Shown here piece after piece: positions 1 to 7,109 of a stretch of DNA of 10,839 nt. Under the pieces are notes generated by a model. The model was not told the origin of the DNA, ran no database searches, and saw nothing but the letters and a program-made list of their open reading frames with translations. The stretch comes from Anaerolineae bacterium (GTDB lineage: Bacteria; Chloroflexota; Anaerolineae; 4572-78; J111), in assembly GCA_020433785.1 (NCBI GenBank), contig JAGRCC010000424.1, positions 1 through 10,839 on the forward strand. Reading direction: 5' to 3'. Made by a program: the position numbers and the translations under genes. Within the stretch, counting starts at the first letter, position 1. The number at the start of each line of letters is the position of its first letter.

Positions 1-381
1 CTGCTGCTGACCTTCTTCTTCCGCTACATGCCGCAGTTAATCGAGCACGGCCATCTCTTCATCGCCCAGCCGCCGCTTTATCGCATCAAAAATAAAAAAG
101 ATATCACCTACGTCTATACCGAAGACGAGAAAAACTCACATATAGCCAAACTCAACGGGGCCTCGGTCGATCTTCAGCGCTACAAAGGTTTGGGCGAGAT
201 GAATCCTGAGCAGTTGTGGGAAACCACCATGGATCCTGAAATACGTATCATCCTGCAAGTGACCATTGAAGACGCCGCCGCCGCCGACAATACCTTTGAT
301 ATGCTCATGGGCAGCGTTGTTGCCCCGAGACGGAAGTTTATCCAGACACACGCTAAGCAGGTCCAAAATCTGGATATTTAG
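1..381 (+). CDS. gyrB: DNA gyrase subunit B, C-terminal fragment (5' end outside window)
   Basis: This is the last 126 residues of the ATPase subunit of DNA gyrase, the type IIA topoisomerase that introduces negative supercoils. The reading frame is open from base 1. It contains the highly conserved late TOPRIM/C-terminal segment [20 protein letters not shown] and the earlier [14 protein letters not shown] stretch. The protein ends in QVQNLDI, matching the usual GyrB C-terminus (V.NLDI), so the gene is not truncated at its 3' end. A ParE paralog is possible in principle, but the ending fits GyrB. The stop is TAG at 379-381. The conserved 3' coding sequence is the kind of target that TnsD/TniQ proteins read, and a candidate transposon end starts at the next base. 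Confidence 0.95.
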   Translation: MLLTFFFRYMPQLIEHGHLFIAQPPLYRIKNKKDITYVYTEDEKNSHIAKLNGASVDLQRYKGLGEMNPEQLWETTMDPEIRIILQVTIEDAAAADNTFDMLMGSVVAPRRKFIQTHAKQVQNLDI

Positions 382-389
382 TGTAGGTT

Positions 390-406
390 TTCTCAAAATT
401 TGAGAA
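390..406. promoter_or_regulatory. 17-bp perfect palindrome TTCTCAAAATTTGAGAA
   Basis: Eight-base arms flank a single central base, 9 bp after the gyrB stop. It overlaps the first of the 21-bp repeats. It may be part of the transposon end bound by TnsB, or an operator for a dimeric regulator acting upstream of tniQ. No other exact copy was noticed in the window. Confidence 0.4.
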
Positions 407-457
407 TATTACTTTAAAATATGAGAACGTATTCGCAAAATATTAAACTGAGGCAAT
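395..457. repeat. Three abutting 21-bp repeats, candidate TnsB-binding sites of the transposon end
   Basis: AAAAT recurs at 395, 416 and 437, exactly 21 bp apart. The first two units share AAAATNTGAGAA followed within a few bases by TATT. The third (AAAATATTAAACTGAGG) is more diverged but resembles the AAATA...AAACTGA character of Tn7 TnsB sites. Abutting or overlapping ~22-bp TnsB sites are typical of the Tn7 right end. Together with the TGT at 382 this supports a transposon end, but the repeats are AT-rich and short, so chance cannot be excluded without the opposite end. Confidence 0.45.
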
Positions 458-509
458 TGGTCGTCTAACCGCAGTTTTATAAAAAGAATTGTAACACAAT
501 AAACTAACG

Positions 510-550
510 AAGCCTATTGGTGTCAGTGCCAATAGGCTTCAACATTTTTT
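510..550 (+). terminator. Rho-independent terminator between gyrB and tniQ
   Basis: A perfect 11-bp stem, AAGCCTATTGG (510-520) with CCAATAGGCTT (529-539), closes an 8-base loop and is followed by CAACATTTTTT. It points along the + strand, so it would stop gyrB read-through. Its T-run ends one base before the likely tniQ ribosome binding site (GAGGA at 552-556). Any promoter upstream of it must therefore pass this terminator to express tniQ. Confidence 0.85.
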
Positions 551-566
551 GAGGACATAGATTAAA

Positions 567-2039
567 ATGACATTAAGACCTTTTTTAAATCGTACTTCTC
601 TCTATCCGGGTGAGTCGCTACAATCATTGTTGACCCGTCTCGTAAAATTGAACGTTTATCCGTCTTTACGTACTGTTCAGGATATAGTGCAAGTTGCACT
701 GGAAAAACCTTATGTTTCTATAGAGCGACCGCGAGATATCGATGTATTGCAAGCTCTTTTTGAATTGACCGGGATTGATAAGGAACAACTCTTCCTGGCT
801 TCGGCAAACCGATTCGTGGCAATTGCTCGTCCAGAACAATTTGCTGATCCATTTGAAGTGAAGACTTCAATGACCGGTGTGATGGACCGTTGGCGTATTG
901 GAGACTACCTTCGTAATGATAGTCAAGTAGTTTTTTGTCCTGACTGCCTGAAAGAAGAACCATATCATCGTCTGGATTGGTCACTGTTCGCCTCAGTAGC
1001 TTGCTTAACCCATCGTTGTTTGTTACATGATCGGTGTCCAGAGTGCAAGAAAAAACTGAGCATAGCTGAAGTAGTAGGAGCACAGTGTTCATCGTGTAGG
1101 AGTAATCTTGCAGCGGCACCAACCATCGATCTTGAGGAGGATGATTTTGGCTTGTCAGTTCAAAATATTATCAGATCCTGGTTGATGCATCAACCAGCTG
1201 ATCCAAAGTTCATTAGCTCACTTGATTTACCAAATGAGCCTGAAGCAATCTTATTTCAAGTTCTTAGTGGTTTATATCGAGTCCTTAAACAAGCCAAATA
1301 TCAATTTAGGGATGGCTGGCATTCAAGAATGATAGTTTCGCCTACCCCAAGGCAAACTTATGATTTATTTACTATGGCATTCAAAGTGCTGATGCATTGG
1401 CCGTTTGGCTGGTTTGATTTTCTGGATAACTATCCAAAATACTATATCGATAAACGATCGCAGAGACGTCATAATCTAGGCCTTAACTATATTTACAGAT
1501 CACTATTGGAGCAGCGTTGGAAGTCAGAGCAATTTGAATTTGTACGGGCAGCATTCGATCATTACCTTATATTAAGACACGAAGAGTTGCCTGGTTTCAC
1601 AAAGCATTTACCCGGCTACAATGACTCCTTCAGAATAGGATTTGTTACCATGGATTGGGCAGCTCGGACTCTAGGTGTTTCGTCCAAAATAATAATGACT
1701 TTGGTGAATGCGGGATTCTTAAGACTCGATGAGCAAAACTATCCAGGCAGAAATCCTTGGTTTATGCGTCGAGTTAGTCTGGAGGACGTTATTAATTTGC
1801 ACGAGCAGTGGCAAAGCGGATGCTTGCCCTCAGAAGTCGCGCAAATATTGAATGTACCAGAAGTGATAATCGATGACTTGGTTCGGCATGGCTATATCCT
1901 AACTGCCAATGATATGTCCGAGAAGTCTTCACTGCGAATCGACCGCGACTCTGTTTTTGAATTTCTCGCGGAAGCCAGGGGTACTGGGCGACGATCCAAA
2001 TCCCAGAACAAATCTATCTCAAAGCTACCAGATTTATGA
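567..2039 (+). CDS. tniQ: TniQ/TnsD-family transposition target-selection protein
   Basis: At 490 residues this is close to TnsD of Tn7 (about 508) and longer than minimal TniQ proteins. TniQ/TnsD proteins bind the attachment site and recruit the AAA+ regulator TnsC. Visible features are the N-terminal TniQ signature LYPGESLQSLLTRL (residues 12-25) and a zinc-binding region with CPDC (124-127), the C/H cluster CLTHRCLLHDRCPEC (146-160) and CSSC (174-177). Two helix-turn-helix-like segments follow near the C-terminus: TMDWAARTLGVSSKIIMTLV (361-380) and LPSEVAQILNVPEVIIDDLV (420-439). The tandem C-terminal DNA-binding modules suggest sequence-specific site recognition, and the neighbouring gyrB 3' end is the obvious candidate. 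GAGGA lies 10 bp before the ATG. It is separated from tnsAB by the cargo block and is more AT-rich than the cargo operon. No clear promoter was found between the terminator and the start. Confidence 0.92.
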   Translation: MTLRPFLNRTSLYPGESLQSLLTRLVKLNVYPSLRTVQDIVQVALEKPYVSIERPRDIDVLQALFELTGIDKEQLFLASANRFVAIARPEQFADPFEVKTSMTGVMDRWRIGDYLRNDSQVVFCPDCLKEEPYHRLDWSLFASVACLTHRCLLHDRCPECKKKLSIAEVVGAQCSSCRSNLAAAPTIDLEEDDFGLSVQNIIRSWLMHQPADPKFISSLDLPNEPEAILFQVLSGLYRVLKQAKYQFRDGWHSRMIVSPTPRQTYDLFTMAFKVLMHWPFGWFDFLDNYPKYYIDKRSQRRHNLGLNYIYRSLLEQRWKSEQFEFVRAAFDHYLILRHEELPGFTKHLPGYNDSFRIGFVTMDWAARTLGVSSKIIMTLVNAGFLRLDEQNYPGRNPWFMRRVSLEDVINLHEQWQSGCLPSEVAQILNVPEVIIDDLVRHGYILTANDMSEKSSLRIDRDSVFEFLAEARGTGRRSKSQNKSISKLPDL

Positions 2040-2082
2040 TCAGAAGTTGAGGCTATAGAAGAAAATTAGTGTTAAAAAAGGA

Positions 2083-3693
2083 TCAAATTTTATTTGTTGG
2101 AATAGGACCGTTGGAATAATGCTGCCATACCTGTGGCGCTGAGATATCCTCTGCACTGTGCGGCGTGTGCCGACGTCGAACGCGACACAACACTGGCGTG
2201 TTCACTGCCGCACCGGCAATGATGGCCTGTCCTTTAGACAACGCCGGCAACTCGCGCAGAAAATCCTGACCTACCGACTCAACGCTTTCACGGACTTTGA
2301 CTTGATCATTGGGGTTAACAATTCGCAGCAAACATTGGGTGTTGCATTGTGAGAGGACATCAGAGTCAAGCTTTCCAGGGCGCTGACTGATAAGTCCCAC
2401 TCCGACGCCGAACTTGCGACCCTCACCCAAAATTTGCTTGAGAATCCCCGTACTAATCGCCTCACCATTAGCCGGCGCAAAATGGTGAGCCTCCTCAATT
2501 AATACAAAGACTGGATACGGCAGGTACAACGGGCTGTAATTCGACACTTGCTCGCGGCTGGTTTGCAGCCGGGCCTGAAAAAGTTGTCGCAGCAACGTCG
2601 CTACTAGCACCTGCTGCTGGCGCGAATTAACCTCATTCAACTGCAAAATTGTGCATTGGCCCGGTTTAATCAATTGATTCAGATGCAGTGATGCTGAGTC
2701 ATCAAAGAGTAAGCTGTCGGCCAAGATCGCGTTCAATCGCCATAGTACGGCTCTGGCCGTCTCCCGATAGTTGGTGCCCTTCTGTCCTGCTTTCGGCTCG
2801 GCGATCTCATCAATTGCCCGGCGTAAATCGGCCAGTGTCCACTGCTGCTGGTGCTGGCGACTTACCTGGCGAAAGGCCTGGCCGAGGACGTATTCCATGC
2901 GCTCAGACATGTTGGGCAGCAGATATTGTAGATCCGTCAGGGACAGCGATCCCAATCGCACTTTTAACTGGCCCGGTTTGTGGATTGTTACGCGGGGTTG
3001 ATAATCCTCGGTCTGCAATTGGAGATGATCGGGCAGTTCGGCTAGACTACCATACTCACCGTGCGGATCGATAAGCAAGATGGCCGCCCGGTTGCAAGGC
3101 CTCAGCATCTCCTCAATCAAGACACTGGCCAGGTAACTTTTGCCCGCGCCGGTGCTGGCAATTACAGCCAGATGAGTAGCGGCGACTGCGGCCACATCTA
3201 GCACTATGGGCACCGCCCCCGATGTTCGACTCAACAGGGAGCCTACAGTGGCCGCCCCAACCTGTCCCGGTTGAAGACGGTTGAGCAAATGAGTCAGGAG
3301 CGCATCGCCGGCCAACCTGACTAGTTGGCCGGCCTGCGGTAAGATCCGGGGATTAATGAAATCATTTAGGTGGGGATCGAAGTAGCCGATGATCTCAGCC
3401 ACCACTTCCAGGGAGTGACTGCTGTGACCAACATACCCTACCGTCGCGGCGACGTCGCTCGGCCACAAGGTGGGGGCTGATAGAAATGTATTGGGCAGCA
3501 CTCGTAGGGACAGGCTCTTAACCACCCGGGCCAAGAGCGGCTGCTCAGTGCCAGCTAGTTCCACCGGACAGACTATAAACTCACCCACTTTCAAAGCCTG
3601 ATGCTGGGCGAAGGCCACAAAACTGAAGCTGTGCGGGGTCGGACCTGGCCCCTTGACACGACCGACCGGAAGTGAAATGTGAATATTGCTCAT
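2083..3693 (-). CDS. herA: HerA-family hexameric DNA translocase/helicase
   Basis: This 536-residue protein is a HerA/FtsK-superfamily ATPase that pumps duplex DNA toward a partner nuclease during end resection. The N-terminal ~130 residues fit a HAS barrel. The ATPase core has Walker A STGAGKS (180-186), the HerA-type motif IDPHGEYG (208-215), a Walker B strand VFVLIEEAHHF (395-405) with the catalytic glutamate, and the sensor/arginine-finger region SQRPGKLDSDVLSQCNTQ (436-453). Length and motifs look complete. The ATG overlaps the stop of the HAS-barrel gene (TGATG) and is preceded by AAGGAGG, so translation is probably coupled. It is last in the xre1-nurA-HAS-herA operon and ends 43 bp from the convergent tniQ stop, with no terminator hairpin visible between them. 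A defence-type HerA role is an alternative to canonical repair. Confidence 0.93.
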   Translation of the reverse strand: MSNIHISLPVGRVKGPGPTPHSFSFVAFAQHQALKVGEFIVCPVELAGTEQPLLARVVKSLSLRVLPNTFLSAPTLWPSDVAATVGYVGHSSHSLEVVAEIIGYFDPHLNDFINPRILPQAGQLVRLAGDALLTHLLNRLQPGQVGAATVGSLLSRTSGAVPIVLDVAAVAATHLAVIASTGAGKSYLASVLIEEMLRPCNRAAILLIDPHGEYGSLAELPDHLQLQTEDYQPRVTIHKPGQLKVRLGSLSLTDLQYLLPNMSERMEYVLGQAFRQVSRQHQQQWTLADLRRAIDEIAEPKAGQKGTNYRETARAVLWRLNAILADSLLFDDSASLHLNQLIKPGQCTILQLNEVNSRQQQVLVATLLRQLFQARLQTSREQVSNYSPLYLPYPVFVLIEEAHHFAPANGEAISTGILKQILGEGRKFGVGVGLISQRPGKLDSDVLSQCNTQCLLRIVNPNDQVKVRESVESVGQDFLRELPALSKGQAIIAGAAVNTPVLCRVRRRHTPHSAEDISAPQVWQHYSNGPIPTNKI

Positions 3694-4292
3694 CAGCCTC
3701 CTTCTCCAAAGGGAGCCACCTGGTGGCGCCAGATCAGGCTGTCTAACAATAGATCAAGCACCTGCTGGTGCTGGGGTTCATCGATTAGCTGCTGCAAGTG
3801 ACGTAGCAGCGTCCGCAGTAGGTCAAATCCCAGGCGGGGTTGGTAGCCCAACAGCCGGGGTAGATAAGTCAAAGACAAATTTCCTTTGATCAGATGAAAG
3901 GTGCGGATCTGGTCCTCCGCCATACGTTCCACTTGGCTCTCGGTCCGGGCGGACAGGCGGGGCAGACTTTGGTCAACTTCACCTGTTTCCTTTATAGTAC
4001 CGATGACCAGGATCCCCACCAGTACCGCTTTTTCATTGAGATAATCCGGAGTAAAAATGGCCAGTTCGGCTGGGGACGACAACCGTGGTCCCAGCCGTCC
4101 AAACTCGGGGTTGAGCAAGATGGTGTCGTAGATGACTCCCACCAGCCAGCCGTCTGAATCGAGCGGGATGCGCACGAAATTGCCAAAGGCGTAATCGGCC
4201 GGGCTGGGCGGTCGGACCACCTCGCCCGGATGATAGATCTGGCAGACGTAATCAATATGAGCATTCGATTTGACCAACTTCCCAATAACCAT
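3693..4292 (-). CDS. HAS-barrel domain protein linked to NurA-HerA
   Basis: A 199-residue protein between nurA and herA. The first ~100 residues fit the HerA-ATP synthase (HAS) barrel pattern: MVIGKLVKSNAHIDYVCQI, then FGNFVRIPL and WLVGVIYDTIL strands rich in V, I and G. The last ~60 residues are helical and leucine-rich (LLRTLLRHLQQLI, VLDLLLDSLIW). Stand-alone HAS-barrel genes of this kind sit beside nurA and herA in some bacteria. The role is inferred to be a platform or adaptor joining NurA to the HerA ring. It starts 3 bp after the nurA stop with only a weak ribosome binding site, and its stop overlaps the herA start, so translational coupling on both sides is likely. No catalytic motif was seen. 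Confidence 0.75.
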   Translation of the reverse strand: MVIGKLVKSNAHIDYVCQIYHPGEVVRPPSPADYAFGNFVRIPLDSDGWLVGVIYDTILLNPEFGRLGPRLSSPAELAIFTPDYLNEKAVLVGILVIGTIKETGEVDQSLPRLSARTESQVERMAEDQIRTFHLIKGNLSLTYLPRLLGYQPRLGFDLLRTLLRHLQQLIDEPQHQQVLDLLLDSLIWRHQVAPFGEGG

Positions 4293-4295
4293 CCG

Positions 4296-5468
4296 TCACC
4301 GTCGATACCAGCGTTTGCTGATTTCCTTGCGCGACTGGCGCAAGTCCAAATCGGCCTCTTCGGCAAACTGTTGAAATAAGGTTGTAAACCGGGCCCGATC
4401 TCGGCTGGAGATGACCGCTACCGCATCTGCCGAGGCCAAAGTGTAGGGATAGCCTAACCCAACCACACACTCGGCCCGGATGACATCTAGTACCCACTCC
4501 TGCAACTCATCCTCCAACACCCAGCGCGGGAGTTCGATCCGAGCCGGTAGCCCATCCGAGGTTGTTTGTAGATAGGTAAAGACAACGTCGGCATAATAAT
4601 CCCGCCAGACCGATGGAATGAAGCGATCAGATCGGGCGCAGGTGTAGAAGCGGCAGCGATCGCCCCATGCCTCCATCAATCCGCTCAGCAGCTGAGCATC
4701 GGTCAGTTGGCTGAAACGTTGTTCGCCGGTCAAGGTCAGCAACATATTCAGCAGATCCCGGCTGCGGCTCAAATCAACGTAGGCCACCAGCGGAATGCGG
4801 ACCTGTTCTGACGTCGCCAGGAGATCTCTAATGGGCTGAAGATAAGCCTGTCGTCGCTGCATCGGCAACCGCTGGATAAAGGACAAAATAAAAGAACCGT
4901 CAAAGAAGGCGACGGTCGGTTTAGCGCTATCAGAAGTGTCCGTAATAAACGTATGTAGCTGGGCCACTTCGGCCTGAAAGCGACGCCAACCAACCTCCTC
5001 CTCGACACTGCCCTCCACTTCAAGTTCCTCCGGACCTAGCACCGTCACTGTCGCATCCTTTTCAAACCGGCCATGACTCTGTCGCGTGTGGTGGTTCTTG
5101 AACCAGCCGACCTGGACCAGGCCGACCGGGATTGAAAATTCTTTTGGTGGCGACAGTTGGGAGCCATCGACGGCAAAGGTGGTCACGCCTTCGAGAATCT
5201 GTAAGGCCCAGGCCCGAGCCTGCTGGTGATGTTGCCAGCGTTCGGTGAAGGACGTAACGAGCTTCGCATTCGTTTGTTCTTTGGTGGGGCGCGCGCCAGG
5301 CCAGGGGCTATGGACCAAGGCGGCATCGAGCGCCTCGACCGGCTGATTGGCCCAGTGAGCGAGGATGCCTTGTAACCGATCCAACTCGGCTTGAAGATGC
5401 TGATTAGCCACCTGAAACCGTGAGCGATGGGCCTCCAATGAGGCTTTGATGGATTTGGAATGAAACAC
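4296..5468 (-). CDS. nurA: NurA-family 5'-3' DNA end-resection nuclease
   Basis: NurA is an RNase H-fold nuclease that works with HerA to resect DNA ends. The metal-binding first strand is FAVDGSQL (residues ~98-105 from this start), followed by a second strand FFDGSFILSF (188-197), VAYVDLSRSRDLL (228-240) and the late motif YPYTLASADAVAVISSRDR (340-358). These are the usual NurA motifs in order, so the enzyme looks intact. I chose the GTG at 5468-5466 because GGAG lies 8 bp upstream and it begins 20 bp after the xre1 stop. An in-frame GTG at 5552 would add 28 residues but overlap xre1 by 65 bp with a poor ribosome binding site. It is the second gene of the operon and is predicted to work with the downstream HAS-barrel protein and HerA. 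Confidence 0.87.
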   Translation of the reverse strand: MFHSKSIKASLEAHRSRFQVANQHLQAELDRLQGILAHWANQPVEALDAALVHSPWPGARPTKEQTNAKLVTSFTERWQHHQQARAWALQILEGVTTFAVDGSQLSPPKEFSIPVGLVQVGWFKNHHTRQSHGRFEKDATVTVLGPEELEVEGSVEEEVGWRRFQAEVAQLHTFITDTSDSAKPTVAFFDGSFILSFIQRLPMQRRQAYLQPIRDLLATSEQVRIPLVAYVDLSRSRDLLNMLLTLTGEQRFSQLTDAQLLSGLMEAWGDRCRFYTCARSDRFIPSVWRDYYADVVFTYLQTTSDGLPARIELPRWVLEDELQEWVLDVIRAECVVGLGYPYTLASADAVAVISSRDRARFTTLFQQFAEEADLDLRQSRKEISKRWYRR

Positions 5469-5487
5469 AGCCGAAGCTCCGAGAGAC

Positions 5488-5766
5488 TCATGGATTTGAC
5501 TCGTCAGCCTTGGAGCGGATCTCTTTCCCCGCAATGGCTTCAGCTGGGACACCTGCGTCTAAGACCAACAGTTTCAAGGCATTTACAAAATCGCCATCGA
5601 GAGCCTTGATGATTGGGAATAGTAAGGTGATGGACACCTCACGCCGCCCGGTCTCGACCAAACAGAGATGTGATGGGCTTATGCCAACCTGAGTGCCAAG
5701 TTGTCGCATGCTCTGCCCTTGTGCTTCCCGCAGTTGTTGTAGATATTTACCAACCCGTTTACCCAT
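5488..5766 (-). CDS. Xre-family HTH transcriptional regulator 1, probable repressor of its operon and of tnsAB
   Basis: A 92-residue single-domain Xre/Cro-type protein. The helix-turn-helix lies at about residues 7-55: YLQQLREAQGQSMRQLG, GISPSHLCLVETGRREVSI and the closing LFPIIKALDGDF (49-60). A short helical tail follows and could mediate dimerisation. It is the first gene of the operon with nurA, the HAS-barrel gene and herA. AGGTGA precedes the ATG. Its promoter (5800-5828) has a perfect palindrome at the start region (5781-5800), as expected for autorepression. The same 20-bp palindrome lies in the tnsAB promoter, so this protein is the leading candidate to control transposase expression (inference). 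It is clearly paralogous to the divergent regulator at 5909-6184. Confidence 0.88.
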   Translation of the reverse strand: MGKRVGKYLQQLREAQGQSMRQLGTQVGISPSHLCLVETGRREVSITLLFPIIKALDGDFVNALKLLVLDAGVPAEAIAGKEIRSKADESNP

Positions 5767-5780
5767 TTTATCACCTAATG

Positions 5781-5800
5781 TTGACCACTTTATGTGGTCA
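5781..5800. promoter_or_regulatory. Palindromic operator copy 1 (xre1-nurA-HAS-herA)
   Basis: TTGACCACTTTATGTGGTCA contains inverted 7-base arms TGACCAC / GTGGTCA around TTTAT. It lies just downstream of the -10 box of the leftward promoter, over the expected transcription start and 14 bp before the xre1 ATG. The identical 20 bases recur at 7792-7811. Position and symmetry fit a dimeric Xre repressor site. Confidence 0.82.
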
Positions 5801-5828
5801 CTTTACACATTAAGAGCTAATTTGTCAA
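5800..5828 (-). promoter_or_regulatory. Sigma-70-type promoter of the xre1-nurA-HAS-herA operon
   Basis: On the minus strand a perfect -35 TTGACA (5828-5823) is followed after 17 bp by -10 TAAAGT (5805-5800). Transcription would start near 5793, inside the palindromic operator, leaving a leader of about 27 bases before xre1. Confidence 0.75.
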
Positions 5829-5839
5829 CCTTTTACCGT

Positions 5840-5869
5840 TTGCGATTTGTGAACGGCGTATGATATACT
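5840..5869 (+). promoter_or_regulatory. Divergent promoter of the second Xre gene
   Basis: TTGCGA (5840-5845), an 18-bp spacer and TATACT (5864-5869) preceded by TGA give an extended -10 promoter (TGnTATACT). An imperfect inverted repeat, CCGTT (5836-5840) with AACGG (5852-5856), overlaps the -35 and could be the operator of this gene's own regulator (weak). Confidence 0.6.
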
Positions 5870-5908
5870 TTCTCAATAATATGGCGATTTAGATTAAAGG
5901 GATCACCA

Positions 5909-6184
5909 GTGAAGAGTCAAAAACTTGGCGATTATCTCCGAAGCTTACGTGAAACGGAGGGTTATTCCACGTGGGCGTTGGCAGAGCGAGCAGAATGCAG
6001 TCAATCACTTATTTCTGCAATCGAGAACGGCGAGCGGTTTCCACATTTGTTACGATTATGGGAAATCTTGAAAATTTTAGATGGAGATTTTAGGCAAGGT
6101 CTTTATTATTTGTGTGTTGATTTAGGAATACCAGAATCGGATGTAGAAGGTATATTGCCTGAAGAAATGGATGAAAATTCTTAA
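5909..6184 (+). CDS. Xre-family HTH transcriptional regulator 2 (paralog of regulator 1)
   Basis: A 91-residue single-domain Xre/Cro-type regulator transcribed away from xre1. The HTH spans LGDYLRSLRETEGYSTWALA, ECSQSLISAIENGERFPHLL and the WEILKILDGDF helix. It shares with regulator 1 the framework YL..LRE..G.S...L, S......E.G.R, I.K.LDGDF...L..L..D.G.P, in register over nearly the full length, so the pair comes from a duplication. It starts with GTG, preceded by AAAGGG about 7 bp upstream. A terminator at 6268-6302 makes it monocistronic. It may compete with, counter or modulate regulator 1 at the shared intergenic region; its sites are not certain. Confidence 0.88.
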   Translation: MKSQKLGDYLRSLRETEGYSTWALAERAECSQSLISAIENGERFPHLLRLWEILKILDGDFRQGLYYLCVDLGIPESDVEGILPEEMDENS

Positions 6185-6267
6185 CTTGCTCAAATGCCTT
6201 TTTATTTCTCACAACGTTCGAAAGACATCCCAAATAGATACGAGCTGAGAAACTGATCACATTTAAT

Positions 6268-6302
6268 AAACAGGCGCTGCGATTAGTGGTGTCTGTTTTT
6301 TT
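6268..6302 (+). terminator. Rho-independent terminator after the second Xre gene
   Basis: A 10-bp stem with two G-U pairs, AAACAGGCGC (6268-6277) with GTGTCTGTTT (6289-6298), has an 11-base loop and runs into seven T residues (6296-6302). It is 84 bp after the Xre stop, with no gene between. Confidence 0.7.
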
Positions 6303-6403
6303 GTCAGTTTGTCATTAGTTGTATTTTGGATAACTCCGGTTGAACCGCTAACTAGTTAATCAAATGCGGAAGGTTTATCCCAATAAATTACGAGACCATT
6401 GAT

Positions 6404-6604
6404 GTGAAGATGGTTGATGAACAGCGAACTTTTAAACTTGTCGGCAGAGCCAAATCTCTAATGTTTGAGTCTTTTCAAAAAGGTGAGCTTAATTGGATAC
6501 ACCACAGGAATGTTGTCGGCGAGCGTTTAATCCGTGTTCCTAACGAGTCAGCTTTTAGGGATGAGATTGAGAATGGTATTTCTTCATCCGCGAATATATT
6601 GTAA
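6404..6604 (+). CDS. Doubtful small hypothetical protein (66 aa)
   Basis: A 66-residue ORF with a GTG start at 6404, or ATG at 6410. The translation is mixed and protein-like (FKLVGRAKSLMFESFQKGEL, then LIRVPNESAFRDEIENGI), but I do not recognise a family. There is no good ribosome binding site and no clear promoter, and it lies in an AT-rich, gene-poor stretch beside a decayed gene. It could be a real small protein, a fragment of a lost gene, or a chance ORF. Confidence 0.3.
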   Translation: MKMVDEQRTFKLVGRAKSLMFESFQKGELNWIHHRNVVGERLIRVPNESAFRDEIENGISSSANIL

Positions 6605-6689
6605 AACAGTGCGCCCTCCATATTACAAAATAGTTAATTGAGCCTTGCGTCGATTACCATCTGGTGATCGCTATTTCTCAAGTGAGGTA

Positions 6690-7003
6690 TTAATGGAGAT
6701 AGCTGACTAAGATAATACACCAGTGGGCTTTAGGGGGGACGATAAAAACATACTTGGTTTCGTACTTGTAGAGGGTTTCAAAAATTCCTTGATGAATTCC
6801 GGATCGCTGATGTAGTAATCGCTCTGCTTGCTCTTAATGAGCAGTTGCAGTTGCTCGTTATGCTTGTCGTGGCTCAGCAAGAGATAATGCATAAAAATAG
6901 CAGCGCAGTACTTAGTGTTTGTACTCGATGGGCGCGGCCATTGTGCGCAAGTTCATCGCAGTTTGCCACCGTTCGCTTTAAAATCAAACTGATAAGAGAT
7001 CAT
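6690..7003 (-). pseudogene. Decayed gene remnant, unknown family (in-frame stop plus frameshift)
   Basis: On the minus strand an ATG at 7003-7001 opens MISYQFDFKANGGKLR, hits an in-frame TGA (6955-6953), and continues in the same frame through HYLLLSHDKHNEQLQLLIKS and SDYYISDPEFIKEF. At the run of five A on the + strand (6780-6784) the protein-like frame shifts by one and continues as FETLYKYETKYVFIVPPKAH to a TAA at 6692-6690. Codon choice and amino-acid mix look coding across the joins, unlike the surrounding AT-rich DNA. I do not recognise the family. Restoring one base at the homopolymer and the stop would give about 104 codons. A chance arrangement remains possible. Confidence 0.4.
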
Positions 7004-7109
7004 AGAAACACCGATAATTTGTTTGAGAGCAAATTACTTTACCAATGATATCGCTTAATGTGTGAATCCGTAAACCACAACTTTAGGTGTTGTACGATTT
7101 TCATGACCC

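Noticed and set aside
718..1122. 134-codon ORF antisense to tniQ
   Set aside because: It lies wholly inside the strongly supported tniQ gene, has no recognisable motif and is a shadow of the coding frame.
2688..3074. 128-codon ORF antisense to herA
   Set aside because: GC-rich shadow over the HerA ATPase core; arginine/serine-rich composition typical of an opposite-frame artefact.
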